Under the pieces are notes generated by a model. The model made no database searches. It had not been told where the DNA came from and was given only the letters and a program-made list of their open reading frames with translations. Both the position numbers and the translations under genes were made by a program. Source: Diphasiastrum complanatum (Eukaryota > Streptophyta > Lycopodiopsida > Lycopodiales > Lycopodiaceae). From it: 64,000 bases of DNA. Shown here piece by piece: positions 11,722 through 22,755 of the stretch (position 1 is its first letter; each line of letters opens with the position of its first letter). The DNA is taken from assembly GCA_029204225.1 (NCBI GenBank), contig CM055113.1:24709571-24773570 (forward strand), written 5' to 3'.

Positions 11722-12587
11722 TTAGGTAGAGAGAAAAGAAGCCACGGCCTGCTCCGTGCTGAAGCCACTTCCTTTGTCATTGTCCACGTTGAAGATCATG
11801 ATGCCTGGGATGGTCAACTGCTGGGCGGCTCCAATGAAGTCGGATCCCTGCAGTCCTCGGCCAGCCGCCTCCACGCTAGGTAGCAGCTTGCTAGCATCGA
11901 AGCTGCCAGCCACAGTGTTGTATCTGCTTATGAAGTCGGATTGCGATGCCAAGCCATCAGCATAGAACTGATAGTTCACGTAGTCTATGGAGGAGCCGAA
12001 GTTGGCAAAGAGGTCTGCGTAGATGGAGATAGTGGCTCCAAAAGGGGCAATGGAGGCTATGGAAATAGTTCCAGAGCCCTTGAGCTGGGAGATGAGACCG
12101 CCGATGCACGTGGTGAAGGTGGCAGAGGTGGGGAAGTTTTCGTAGTCGACGTCGACGCCGTCCAGCGAGTACTGAGAGACGAGGTTGGAGATGGAGCTGA
12201 CTGCATTGCTGATCCAAGTGTCGGTGCTGGGGGGGTCGTACCAGTCGACATTTCTGGTGGTGCCGTCTGAGAGGAATTGGGAGAAGCCTGCGAGGCTGAC
12301 AAGAAGCTTGACGTTGGGATTGCTCTGTTTGAAGCTCTGTGCAGACTGAGGAGTGAGACTGGAAGCCCAAAAGGCATTGAAGTTACCATTCTGAGTGTTG
12401 CCCGATGCGTCTGCATCGATGGCGAAGGATAGCGGTAAGATGTATTGTAGGGAGGCAGAGATAGGGAGATCCGTGAACTGTAGGTCTGATGCTCGAGAGG
12501 CGCCAATGTAATCTACGATGAGGTTGCCGTGGCTGGATTGGAGGATTGCACGACCTCCTGCCCCAAGGAACTGTCTGAGCGCATAGG
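11722..12587 (-). pseudogene. GH18 chitinase-like gene, N terminus cut off by a copia fragment
   Basis: An open minus frame of about 288 codons runs from 12587 to a TAA at 11722. It contains no Met before MNYQFYADG at 11979, so it is easily missed. It reads as a glycoside hydrolase family 18 (chitinase 2-like or RuBisCO-associated-protein-like) barrel: VDYIGA near the start, FAIDADA, then VKLLVSLAGF, and the catalytic motif DGVDVDYE at 12139-12162 with the essential Glu, then VNYQFYADG and GIMIFNVDND. Such enzymes hydrolyse chitin and are usually secreted. Here the start codon and signal peptide are missing, because at about 12588 the frame meets copia LTR sequence. The rest of the domain is open and lacks stops, so the break is recent or the first exon lies elsewhere. 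GC content and codon use are higher than in the neighbouring repeats. Confidence 0.85.
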
Positions 12588-12962
12588 GCTACCTCGAGCT
12601 ACATCAAACTCCATAAATATGTGTAGCTCTCCTCATATTTTGTGATGAAGAACCAAAGCTTTGTAGCTATCTCATGCCATTTTGAATCCACACAATTTTT
12701 ACTTGTTATCTCTTTATCTTTCTCTCTCTAATTCTTGTTGAGGTTAATGCTAATACACTGATATCTTGTACTTTTGCTCATTATTGATTTATTGCTATCA
12801 TATTCTGATGCTTAGCGTGCTAGATTGTGATTAAGCCATATCTTTTGAACTAGATCTTGTTAATCAATCTAGAATCAGGTTACTGTGCTAATCACAAAGC
12901 TTAATTAGATCCATCATACTTGTGGACATTCCCCACACGTGTGAAATCTGAAAATTTTGTCA
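12588..12962 (+). repeat. Partial LTR of copia element 2
   Basis: The 3' portion of an LTR ending in CA at 12962, including CACACGTGTG and the CTCTCTCTC tract also seen in copia element 1. Confidence 0.85.
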
Positions 12963-12975
12963 TGGTATCAGAGCC
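12963..12975 (+). promoter_or_regulatory. Primer binding site, copia element 2
   Basis: TGGTATCAGAGCC directly follows the LTR CA. Confidence 0.9.
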
Positions 12976-13735
12976 AAATTGAGCTTTGCATGCAAACATC
13001 TCTTATTGTACAAGAAATTAAGAGCTTATTCAAGCAAAAAAATAGTTTTTCGCTTTTTCTCACCTTTCTTTGAAGTGTATTTGGATCAAATCGGATTGGA
13101 ACTAAATTTTCAGACCTGAATAGTGGTAGTACGGAATTCTGGAATTCCGCACGTGTGAAAATAAGAGATTTTCAGTCCCTTCTAATTCCTTGCTTGTGGA
13201 TCCAAAGATAGTGGTATTATAGCTTGATGGGAAGCTTATGATCTGTACTTCTCATAAAAATTAAAACCAAATCAATCTGATGTGTCTATCGAGAGGTATA
13301 AGCTCTTAAAGAGGATAGGGATAGGTCCAAAATTTGAGTGACAACATTTTGATTTGATTCAATCTAGCTTTGTTCTGAATCCATTGTTTTGAGCATCCTA
13401 CACAAGAAACTGAAGATCAAAACTAAGTTTGAAGTAATTGAACACCCTTTGAGCCTTCTGAGTGTCAATAGTGTTTTCTTTTGATACATTTTACACGTGC
13501 CAAAAGTAGGATTCAAACTAGCCAAAGTGTCTCAATCCACTTTGTGTGTTTGATCTAGATAACTTGTCTTGTGGAATATTTGAGATCCATCTCAAATATA
13601 GTTGCAAGTGTTTCACATAGGAAGGTAGTACATCCTTGAAAATACCTATAGTGAAAGAGAGCAGCAACTTTAAGTCTGATTTGAACAAGCTCAAACATAT
13701 TGCAGTCCAATAACTAAGAAGTCTTCATCAAAATA

Positions 13736-14081
13736 TCACCTCTGAGAGGATATTTTCTAGAAGCAAATGAAAGACTAAACACTTCTAATTACTCAATTTG
13801 AAAGTTTAGAATGGAGTCTATTTTGATACTCCAGGATGTTATGGACATTGTGCTTGGTGTTGAGGAGGAACCTTAAGCATAGGCTGAAATTCCCAAGTAT
13901 AAGAAGAGAGCTAGAATGGCTCTACATTTCATTAAGATGAATGTATCTAATGAAATTTTGAGAGAGATAGGATCTTGCACTACAGCCAAAGAAGCTTGGG
14001 ATGCAGTTAAGCCCATCTATGAAGCAAAGAATACTTCTAGAATACTCACTCTTAGGAATCAGATTTTCCAAAGTTTCTTCT
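13736..14081 (+). pseudogene. Copia gag remnant (element 2)
   Basis: Matches the first ~115 codons of copia 1 gag, but the ATG is degraded and stops occur early (for example TAA after GVEEEP near 13875). The stretch from 13916 is open and reads MALHFIKMNVSNEILREIG. It ends abruptly at the join with the inverted element. Confidence 0.85.
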
Positions 14082-14907
14082 TCTTGAAGCAATTGGTGGC
14101 ATAATGACCTTTCTTGCCACAATAAAAGCACTTGATCTTCTTCTTCTTGAGCTTGGATGATGAAGCATTAGAGGAATCATCTTCCTCCTCATCTTTGTCT
14201 TTGGATTTGACTTTGTCCTTGCTTGAGGATTGTTGATGTTGGTTCTTGCTCCTCCCTTTGTGCTTATCCTTGGCAAAGAGAGCTTTGCCATCATTATGAG
14301 TGAGAGAAAGCTTGTCCATCCTCAAGAGCTTGTACTCTTGTCTTGATTCTTCCGAAATTAGCACACCTTGGAGAGCCTCCAAACTTGGTAGCTCCTCCTT
14401 AGTGGCATAGGATTGGACAAGGTTATCAAATTCACTTCTCAAGCCATTGAGAATCACTTGAACTAGCTCATTTTGATTGATGGAATCACCAATACAAGCA
14501 AGTTCTCTATGAATATCTTTTACTCTCAAAACATAACTAGATGCACTCTCATCACTCTTTTGGCTACTTTGAAAGATTTGATTCCTAAGAGTGAGAAGCC
14601 TAGAGGTATTCTTAGGCTCATAGATAGTCTTGAGACAATCCCAAGCTTCTTTGGCTGTTGTACAAGTACCTATCTCCCTCAATATCTCATTAGAGACATT
14701 CATCTTAATGTAGTGGAGAGCCATCCTAGCTCTCTTTTTGTATTTTTGAACCTCTTGAAGAACTTGTGGTTCTTCTTCAAGGCCAAAAACTATATCCATC
14801 ACGTCTTGAAGGATCAAGATGGACTCCATCCTCATTTTCCAAATTGAATAATTTGAAGTGGTCAATCGTTCACTTGGTTCCAACAAGGATGAACCCATTG
14901 AAGACAT
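14059..14907 (-). CDS. Copia Gag, intact through the zinc knuckle
   Basis: Start chosen at ATG 14907 (MSSMGSSLLEPSE), which aligns with the start of copia 1 Gag; an upstream ATG at 14961 adds 18 residues without support. The frame is uninterrupted for about 280 codons: UBN2-type Gag (NYSIWKMRMES, IKMNVSNEILREIG, SYVLRVKDIHREL), a Lys/Ser/Asp-rich linker, then the CCHC knuckle CFYCGKKGHYATNC. The last few codons come from the inverted neighbour. In a full element this would continue into protease. It is the best preserved Gag in the window, but it has no partner enzymes here. Confidence 0.85.
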   Translation of the reverse strand: MSSMGSSLLEPSERLTTSNYSIWKMRMESILILQDVMDIVFGLEEEPQVLQEVQKYKKRARMALHYIKMNVSNEILREIGTCTTAKEAWDCLKTIYEPKNTSRLLTLRNQIFQSSQKSDESASSYVLRVKDIHRELACIGDSINQNELVQVILNGLRSEFDNLVQSYATKEELPSLEALQGVLISEESRQEYKLLRMDKLSLTHNDGKALFAKDKHKGRSKNQHQQSSSKDKVKSKDKDEEEDDSSNASSSKLKKKKIKCFYCGKKGHYATNCFKKKKLWKI

Positions 14908-15650
14908 TTGAAGTGAAGAAAACTCAAATGATGAACAATAAATGTTGCTACACACTCTCAAGAGGATCCAATAATAGAGTACTATCTCCTCCTATGAAAG
15001 ATCTTGCAACTACTTGTGAATTGATTCTCACTAGCTACACAAAAATCTCTAAAACAAGATCTATTTCACATCAAATGATGGAGTATAGGCAAAGTTAGGA
15101 TCAAACACTCTTAGCACGTGTGAAGTACTCTAAGAAGCCAAATTTGACTCAAATACAATGATATTGCATGAAACAAAATGGCTAAGATCTCAAAACAGTG
15201 CCTAGATCACATATAGATGAGATTGGCAAGCATACAACTGTGATTTTGGATCAACCAAGCAATCTCTTGACCAAAACAAATGTGTCCACCCAGGTCTAGG
15301 TGCCCTACCTAACCCTCTTCAAAAGCTTATAGCTTCTGATTGGCTTAACCAAATGGAATGAAACTGATTGCATCAGAAACTAGACAAAAATAGCTTCAAA
15401 ACAAGCTATCAAGCAAGATAAATGGATCAAGCATGAGAGAGAACTTCCAAACTGAAATTGGATGTTCCTCACACGTGTCTGAGCACCTGATTCCGTACAG
15501 TACCAGGTCAGACCCAATCAATGTGCTTTTGATCTCTTTTGATCCAAGATTGAACAAGATAGCTAGAAAAATGGGCCTTGACAACTTCTAGCTCAAGATT
15601 GATGAAAATTTTTCACTTAGATGGATCAAAATGCATGGTAACCTTAGGCA

Positions 15651-15663
15651 GGCTCTGATACCA
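15651..15663 (-). promoter_or_regulatory. Primer binding site, copia element 3
   Basis: GGCTCTGATACCA on the plus strand, that is TGGTATCAGAGCC in element sense, abutting the LTR. Confidence 0.92.
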
Positions 15664-16319
15664 TGTTGAATTCACACGTGTGGATTTTCCACATGTACTT
15701 GTGATCTCCTAAGGTGTGTGGATGCACCAAGATCAAGACTAAATTGAGATTCAAGATCAATCTTAGATCCTATGCCAAAAACACACTACTACATGCATTC
15801 AATGACTTCCAACTCTCACTCACACGTGTGGGAAGTATTCAAAAAATAATCTAAGTAAAAACAAGCTGCTCTCCTCAGGTAGAGAGAGAAAAAACATCAT
15901 GAGCTCTCGGGTAGAGAGAGAAAGCTAGAAATCCAATAACTCACAAAATCCATAAAATCACCAAATCAATTAGCTTCAAAATGAGGAGTACAATAATACT
16001 AGTAGATCCACGAGCTACCACTATGCTTAACTATGATTGGACCATACTTTGTCACCTCTTGATCCTATTGGACTATTGATCCATGCACCTCTTAATTCTA
16101 TTGGACTATATGCAAGCACACCTCAATTTCCTGTTGGACCTCACAAGGTTCCACCTCTAAATCCTATTGGACCTCTTGGAATTCATCAAACAAAAGTTTT
16201 ACACTTGTCTATACTCTAATTGGCACGTGTTTGTCCTCTTACTCTATTTTGGCTCAATAGTGGCATTACAAGTGGAAATGCATAATTTGCCATCTATGCC
16301 AAATTTATTCCTATCAACA
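15664..16319 (-). repeat. 5' LTR of copia element 3 (656 bp)
   Basis: A complete LTR with inverted terminal TGTTGA...TCAACA. Two CACACGTGTG palindromes lie at 15673-15682 and 15821-15830. Repeated GGTAGAGAGAGAAA tracts are present. The copia LTR at the right window edge (63561-64000) is a close relative. Confidence 0.9.
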
Positions 16320-16401
16320 TCCTACACCTAGATGCTTGATGTAAAAAACATAAGACCCCTATATCTAACATAGATAATCTTTTTCAATTCTTCACAATTA
16401 G

Positions 16402-18386
16402 GAGATCAGAGGACCGCAAAGTGACCTCAAAGGACCACTTAACTACAAGGATTCTCTCTTTAATGGATTGTTGGCCCTATGTAACAAACATAAGCTATCG
16501 ATGGAAGTTGAGGGAATAGAAAGTGTTTATTCTGATGTTGCAATTATTGGATTTGCTGCAGCTTCTATGATTGAAGATGTAATAGGAACGGAAATTGTTC
16601 CATGTACAGAAACAAATCCCTCTCCTAAAGAACCTGAAAAACAAGCTTTCAAAAGAAGGAGAAAAGTAACCACTACAGGACCTAGAAAAGAAAGTTGTGA
16701 GGTTCAAACTGGAAGAGAGACTACAAAAACTATTGGGACCGCCGGGAAAAGACCTTCGGAGCCGAGAGTGGATCGATCGGGAATGCAATCCGGCTCTTAT
16801 TGCAATGTATCAGACGATGAAGGCCGTACGGTCGAGGTAGAGGAAATCCCTGATTTTGAGGATGATACAAATGTCAATCTAGATAATTTTGTAATTGATG
16901 ACATCGGGTACATATGGGGCAAAAATACAATGTATCATATAGAAAGCAAAAATATCCAGCGTGCCTCACTTTTCATGAACCAACGAGCTTTGAATCACTC
17001 ATTTGCTGAGAAGTTGTTTGTTGATTTGAGCAAGCCCAATAGTCTACCACCCGCATGAATCAACATCACTTTAAGGCCAATTTCATTCAAGAAAGGTGAT
17101 GAGGAAGAAATTATTTTTGAAGGCCCAATTTTGTTTGAAAAGATGTATTCATGCGTGTTGATAGAGAAGAGAATGAGCGGGTCTACACAAACACTTACCC
17201 AAAGGAGATGTATCTCAATCCAATTGGCAAAGGTTGCATTAAATCAAAATAGGATACGTCCTCGGATATTTGATGCCACTTTTAGATTTGTGCATGCCAA
17301 GATATGTATATATAAGAATGCATCTCATTACAGATGTTTGAGGTATATGTCAGACGCCATGTGCGATCGTATCCTAAAGAAGCTTGTAAATGGAGAGTTG
17401 TATTTTGGAAGAAAAAACAGAGAAAAACACATTGATGACGGAGTTCTTCTTATGGTTCGTGAGATGACTGCACTAAGTGTTGTACAGTATTTGCTTACTA
17501 CAGAAGAAGATTTGCCTTCAGATGTGGACTACAATAAAGAGAGCATAGAACAACTGTCAAAAATCATTGACCCGACTTTTTGCCGGAATTGGGTTAGAGC
17601 GCACTATGGAAAAGACAAATGTATAGCTTCAAAATTGATTGGTATTATACCTAAGCCCTTGAGTGCAGCTGTAGAAAATATTAAACAAAAACATCTTACC
17701 ATCCACAATTCTGAGCATGAAACTGGGACCTCTATTAGCACCGAATGGAGCTTCTTTTGCAAAGTAAAAACTTCAAAAAATGTGTAGGCCATCTATTGTG
17801 GAGCTAAAGAATCAAGTTTCATGACACTTCCTTCTTCGTTGTGGGAGCGTCCCACATTGTATATATTTGATAACTTGGAGTCTTTAGACTTCAATTACAT
17901 TTTGTCAATGGTTTGCCATTGTTTGACAACTCTCACGCCACAACACAAAGTCTGTGTGATTGTTCTGTTTTTGGATCACAACAGGAAAGAGGGTATCAAA
18001 TCAAACATCAAAGCAATGCATGATGTACGTTGTTCTATTTTTTAGGGTTACTACTAGCTTGCAACTCCATTGAAAGAGAATAATATAATTGTTCTGCCAA
18101 AGCATAACATTGGCGAGGTATTAGCAGCATTATTGAATCCTTTTGTGCTCCAAGTTGGTCTATGTGCTTATATAGAATGTCATATTGTGTGGCAGAGCTC
18201 ATGAACAACATCGGTCCCACTATTGTGATGATCGATATTCCAAAAAATATAGATATGACTCATTCCTTTCTAGCGCATCAAGACCGTTTGGAATCACCTT
18301 CAGATACAAATTCAGTTGAAGACTCAAGTTCTGGGTGTGAGGAGTCTGATGAGGGTGATATGGATGTAAACGTAGAGACACTATAG
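16402..18386 (+). pseudogene. Unrecognised long ORF with in-frame stops and one frameshift
   Basis: A single plus frame stays coherent from 16402 to about 18150, broken only by stops at 17056 (TGA), 17785 (TAG), 18043 (TAG) and shortly after. The last ~70 codons continue in another frame (18162-18386) and end in an acidic Ser/Glu/Asp tail. The first third has a basic stretch (KRRRK) and an acidic patch (EVEEIPDFEDD). The middle has hydrophobic and charged segments without a domain I can name. I do not recognise the family; it could be a transposon protein or a captured host gene. It lies between a copia LTR (ends 16319) and a minisatellite (from 18713). Confidence 0.55.
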
Positions 18387-18712
18387 TTTGCATTGGTTGT
18401 TATGCGTAAACAGTAAAGGCAAATTAAGTGTTTCATACTTCAAGCAGTAGGGGTTGTTACCGCTACTTTTGACAATATAACAAAGGAATACAGTTTGAAT
18501 AAAGGTTTACTATTAATGTGTCATTTTTTATGAATGTTATATATTTTTTAATTGATTTGAAAAGGTTTTCTACTATGATATGTTTATGAAAAGTTTTCTA
18601 ATATTTGTGTATGCATGAGTTTTATAGTACACAATCATGTCATACCAAATTCAAACGTGGTTCACATACTACTAAATTATCGAATTTCTGTAAATGAACA
18701 TTGTCATTAGGG

Positions 18713-19140
18713 ACCGCAGAGGATCGCAAAGGGACCCCAGAGGGACCGTAGAGGGACCCAGAAGGACCGCAGAGGACCACATTAGGGGACCTTAGAGGAC
18801 CGCAAAGGGACTGCATTAGGGACCGCAGAGGACCGTAGAACTCAGAATCTTCCACCGTGGTGGGAGGACCGTAGAGGTCTAGAGGGACCGCAGAGGGACC
18901 ATAGAGGATTGTAGAACTCAGAACCTCCCATCGCGGTGGGAGGACCGAAGAGGTCCAGAGGGACCGCAAAGGCTCTACCCGCCACGACGGTGGACCATAG
19001 AGGGTCACAGAAGGACCGCAGAGGTTTTAGGATTACGCAGAGGGTCGTAGAATACCGCAGAGGATGCAGAGGACAACAGAGGAGGACCACAGAGGATGAC
19101 CATAGAGGAGGACCATAGAGGGTGGACCATAGAGGGTAGT
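18713..19140. repeat. GGACCGCAGAG minisatellite with a longer internal duplication
   Basis: Short degenerate units of about 10-17 bp around GAGGGACCGCAGA repeat for ~430 bp. Within them a longer block of about 80 bp (GTAGAACTCAGAA... with CCACCGTGGTGG hairpin arms) occurs near 18835 and again near 18915. Both strands give long repetitive open frames, which are by-products of the repeat. Confidence 0.85.
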
Positions 19141-19403
19141 CATATAAAGAGAGCATTTTATTATAACGTGTCTTACGAAAGACTCCCAAGAGCAAAAAAA
19201 AAAAGAGACAATCAATAGTCAAATATCACAATGGGTATAGGGTAGACTTACAAATTGGACTCAAAAATATCCCTTGCCGCCACTGCCCCAATGAGAAGCA
19301 CCCATGGTCTCTAGACTTTGGTTGACTCTCGCTGCTATCTGAAGCGTTCTAGATCATCTCGATACTCTTTCTTTGCATACTTCTAGTCCTCTTTCTCCAT
19401 GTG

Positions 19404-20308
19404 TGTTGTAAAGCTGACTCGGGTGCACCTAGTATGCCCTATAAGACTCTAAGAGGTGACGCTCCCTAAGGTCCCAGATCAAGTTAGAAAGTCAAGGACT
19501 GAGCCTGCGACCTATGGGGAGCCAGTCAAGTAGTCACAAGTCATGAGCCAGCTCTAGAGCTCGAGTCATGGCCTAGTCAGGAACTAAGTTGATTCTACCA
19601 CTGGGACGGCTCTCAGGACCCATGTTCGGGAGCCAGACTGATTCTGTCAGGCTTGTCAGGCTTAATCAGCAAAATAAAAACTAAGTCTAGAATAGTGTGC
19701 TTTACCAGCACTATATTCCAGGACAAAGTGCATACTAGAACTATAGGGGGAGTCCGGCAGACAGAAACTTGGGTAGCTCAACCAGTGCCAACAAGAATCC
19801 AGTCGCTAGGTCTTAGCTCCCTCTACCAACACGAGCTAGGCACAAAGCCCAGCACGTGATGGTGGCCCCGAGACCAATCAGTCTATGTATGAATGTAATC
19901 TCTTCCAAATTTAATAAAGTTGATCCTTGGGGATGATTACCATTTTGGTTTTGCCTCCGGGACTGGTCCAAGTGGAAGGACCCTTAGTATAACCTTTTTG
20001 CATCGTCGGCGCCTAAGGTCCCACGTCACTGACGTGTGGCTCGCCACTATGCCATTTGGTCAGTCTGGCGACCACTATGCCTTGGGTTTCATGTGTGACT
20101 TGTCTTTGCCTTTGGTTACTTTTTGGGGACAGATTCTGAGTTGGCTTTCGGGTTGGTTGGGATTCTAGTTTTCTTAAGTCTGAATGGTTAAGCTTGTTAC
20201 GTTTCTAAGTTGGCTTTTACGTAAGTGTATGATGGATGAATGTTAGACTTAAGTGCGTGTTGGGGAAACCGCTCAAGTCCCAGTGCCCTTTGAGATGCCA
20301 ACGCAACA
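19404..20308 (+). repeat. Family G 5' LTR, second copy (905 bp)
   Basis: Complete LTR from TGTTGTAAAGCTGACTCGGG to CGCAACA, in plus orientation and aligned with the LTR at 8111-8986. A probable polyadenylation signal AATAAA is at 19913-19918. The element is cut off after its leader, so no coding part remains. Confidence 0.87.
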
Positions 20309-20727
20309 TGTGGTATCAAAGCCGACTAGTCGGTCAGCTATGCAAGTCTCACAGGGAGGACCACTTTTTGGAATTTGTCAGGACAGCCGTTGTGCAAGGT
20401 GCTGCCCATAGTGTAAGCACGGGTGCATCCATGGTCAAGGTGGTCGGCAGAACGGGGGACTTGAGGAGTCAATGTGTTGCCCTTGACGTGTAAGCATGGT
20501 CAGTTCTCGCGGTTTGGGCCTGATGTCATCTGCACGTAGGACAGATGAGACAATGTGCCTCCATTAGGTTTGTGAAAGCACGGTTTGTGCCTTGTGGGGT
20601 GCGGGTGACATATTCAAACTGTATGGGCTAACCATTGATACAGTGATGCTGCCCAACTTCGAGTGTAAAGCACGGGTGGTTAGCTACCGGTGCGGGATAG
20701 ATGCTGATCGTTTAGCTATAAGGGCTT
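20309..20727 (+). other. Family G PBS and structured leader remnant
   Basis: TGGTATCAAAGCCGA at 20311-20325 is the PBS with one change. The leader then shows the repeated GTGCT...AGCAC motifs (first at 20399-20420), matching family N leaders. At about 20727 the match stops in front of a copia fragment. Confidence 0.82.
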
Positions 20728-20776
20728 CTTATCCCACAACAAACAATATTGACAAAATGTACAATATTCTACATGG

Positions 20777-21993
20777 CTAGATTTTCCAATGTAGGCAATT
20801 TTTCACAAGACAAACTTTTGATTCATCACCTTCCTTCACAAAACATGGAGGCTGCTCCATATAAATCTCCTCCTCAAGGTAACCATTGAGAAATGCATTA
20901 GAAACATCAAACTGGAACATACTGCATTTGTGAAAACATGCAAGAGAGATGAGTATTCGAATTGTTACCATCTTTGCCACTGGTGCAAAGGTATCTTCAT
21001 AATCAAGACCTTTGATCTGTGAGTAGCCTTTGGAACAAAGTCTGATTCTTAATACCCACTTACATCCGGTATTCACTTACATCCGATCACATGCATGTTG
21101 CTTGGTGGCTCCACAAGCTCCCATGTGTTATTTGACATCAAGGCTTCAAATTCTTGGGTCATTGCTTCAACCCATTCCTTGGATTGAAAAGCTTCTTGGA
21201 CATCCTTAGGCTCTTCATATGATATAAAAAGTGCATGATAGGAAGTTTCACCTTCCACTTGTCTTCCTTCTTCATCATATGTGAGCCTCCTTGTCTCAGA
21301 TCTTGCTCGTGTAGACCTTCTTGGTGTGGTAGCTTGAATCTGCTCCTCCTCAAGCCTTGGCCTCACCTCTTCTTGAACAACATTGATGATTGATCTTGCA
21401 TGAGTCTCCTTGATCTGTGCATCATCCAAGATAAATTTCTGATCTTCATGGAAGATCACATCTGTACTAACAACATTTTTGTCAGTAGAGGGCAAATAAA
21501 TCTTGTATGTTTTTTTAGTGGATGCATATCCTACAAAGATTTTGATGATGATGCATGCAATGGAATGCTACCTATTCCTTCAATCCTACACTCTACATCA
21601 TTAGCAGTATAGATTGATCTTTTTGCACCTAGATATGGCATGAGATTAGTGAAAGAGTTCCTAGAACTAGACATATGGGAACTAGCCCCACTATCTATCC
21701 ACTAGACTTCTTCATTCTTAAAAGGAAAAGATGAAAAAGTAGACATCATTAATGAATCCTCTCTTTCACTCTCTACACCCTCACACTCATCCTCATTAGT
21801 AAGGTTAGCTTGCTTAGATTGGTTCTTCTTCTTGAAACAATTTGATGCATAGTGTCCATTTTTGCCACAGACTCACAATATCCATTACATCATGTAGAAT
21901 CAACAATGATTCCATTTTGATCTTCCACATTGCATAATTGGAAGATGTTAATCTCTCACTGTGCTCTAAGAAATGTGAACCAGATGAAGACAT
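20777..21993 (-). pseudogene. Copia gag-protease-integrase-RT fusion remnant with two deletions
   Basis: Reading leftward from ATG 21993: the Gag start (SSSGSH...SNYAMWKMKMES) runs to about 21893. It then jumps to the zinc knuckle (CGKNGHYASNC) and the protease motif DSGASSHM. A second jump near 21530 goes to the integrase C terminus (VGYAS...VIFHEDQKF), then an acidic linker and the RT N-terminal part with FDVSNAFLNGYLEEE, which carries the first catalytic Asp. The frame ends near 20777, so the YVDD box and RNase H are missing. There is a stop in front of the protease motif and a frameshift at the first deletion. Confidence 0.85.
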
Positions 21994-22743
21994 CTTCTTG
22001 GTGAGAAATTCTAGTAATGATAAAAAATGGAGCTGAAAGGATGTTGCTCGCTATCTCAATCTAGGATCTAACACAGATGTTGATCTACCTTATGAAATCT
22101 AGCAACAGATGTGAGAACAAATTCTCAATACCGATAATCAATCTATCTTGAATTTGGATCTTGCTTCAGTCACAAAAGAAGAAGCACATGCAAGCAAGAA
22201 GTCTATCTCTTCCACAAGTTTCAAAGTATTGATAAACTCTCTAGGAACTTGAACACAATAATATGTGTGAAATGAAAAGTCTAAGACCTCTAAACACTCA
22301 CTTCTATCCAATTCTACTTGATTGAAAGTGAAAATTGATGAAAATGGTGAAAAAGATAGATGTGTGCTCACTTTGGCATATCCCACGAGTTGAGTACCCT
22401 CTCAAACTCTCTGATTGCCTAAAAATATTCTAAAAACAAATCAAATTGATTTAGAAACAAGAGCAACACATTCTACTCTCCAATACCTATCCAACAAGCT
22501 ATAGAACATCAAATTTGGATCATTCCTTTAGAAGTAGCACTCATTAATGAGGGCTGATTTCACACGTTGAGCTCTCTGTCCATACAGAGCTCCGCTGGAT
22601 CAGATCAGCCTTGATTTGATCCACTTATGATCCAGAGATTGCTTGTTTCTCAGCGATTTTGAATCCCTCTCCAAAATCCGAGTTCTTGCAAGCAAAAACA
22701 CTGATAATCTGATGTATACACCCTCACCTCTTCAAAGCATAAA

Positions 22744-22755
22744 GCTCTGATACCA
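22744..22755 (-). promoter_or_regulatory. Primer binding site, copia element 4
   Basis: GCTCTGATACCA on the plus strand, directly beside the LTR base at 22756. Confidence 0.9.

Larger units (their letters stand above)
12588..14081 (+). mobile_element. Copia element 2, truncated at both ends
   Basis: This aligns with copia element 1 from mid-LTR (about position 250) through the leader into gag, then stops at about 14081 where an inverted copia element begins. The left junction cuts both the LTR and the chitinase-like gene, so it is a rearrangement breakpoint rather than a clean LTR insertion. Confidence 0.85.
14082..16319 (-). mobile_element. Copia element 3, 5' part only (LTR, leader, gag)
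   Basis: Minus-oriented copia element with complete 5' LTR 15664-16319, PBS 15651-15663, a leader and a gag frame. It ends at the zinc knuckle of gag, where it meets copia 2 head to head. Protease, integrase, RT and the 3' LTR are absent. Confidence 0.88.

Noticed and set aside
11941-12506. Other ORFs overlapping the chitinase-like frame on both strands
   Set aside because: GC-rich shadow frames; only the frame with DGVDVDYE keeps GH18 similarity throughout.
18640-19222. Minus-strand ORFs rich in Leu-Tyr-Gly-Pro repeats
   Set aside because: They are translations of the GGACCGCAGAG minisatellite in several frames, with no independent coding evidence.
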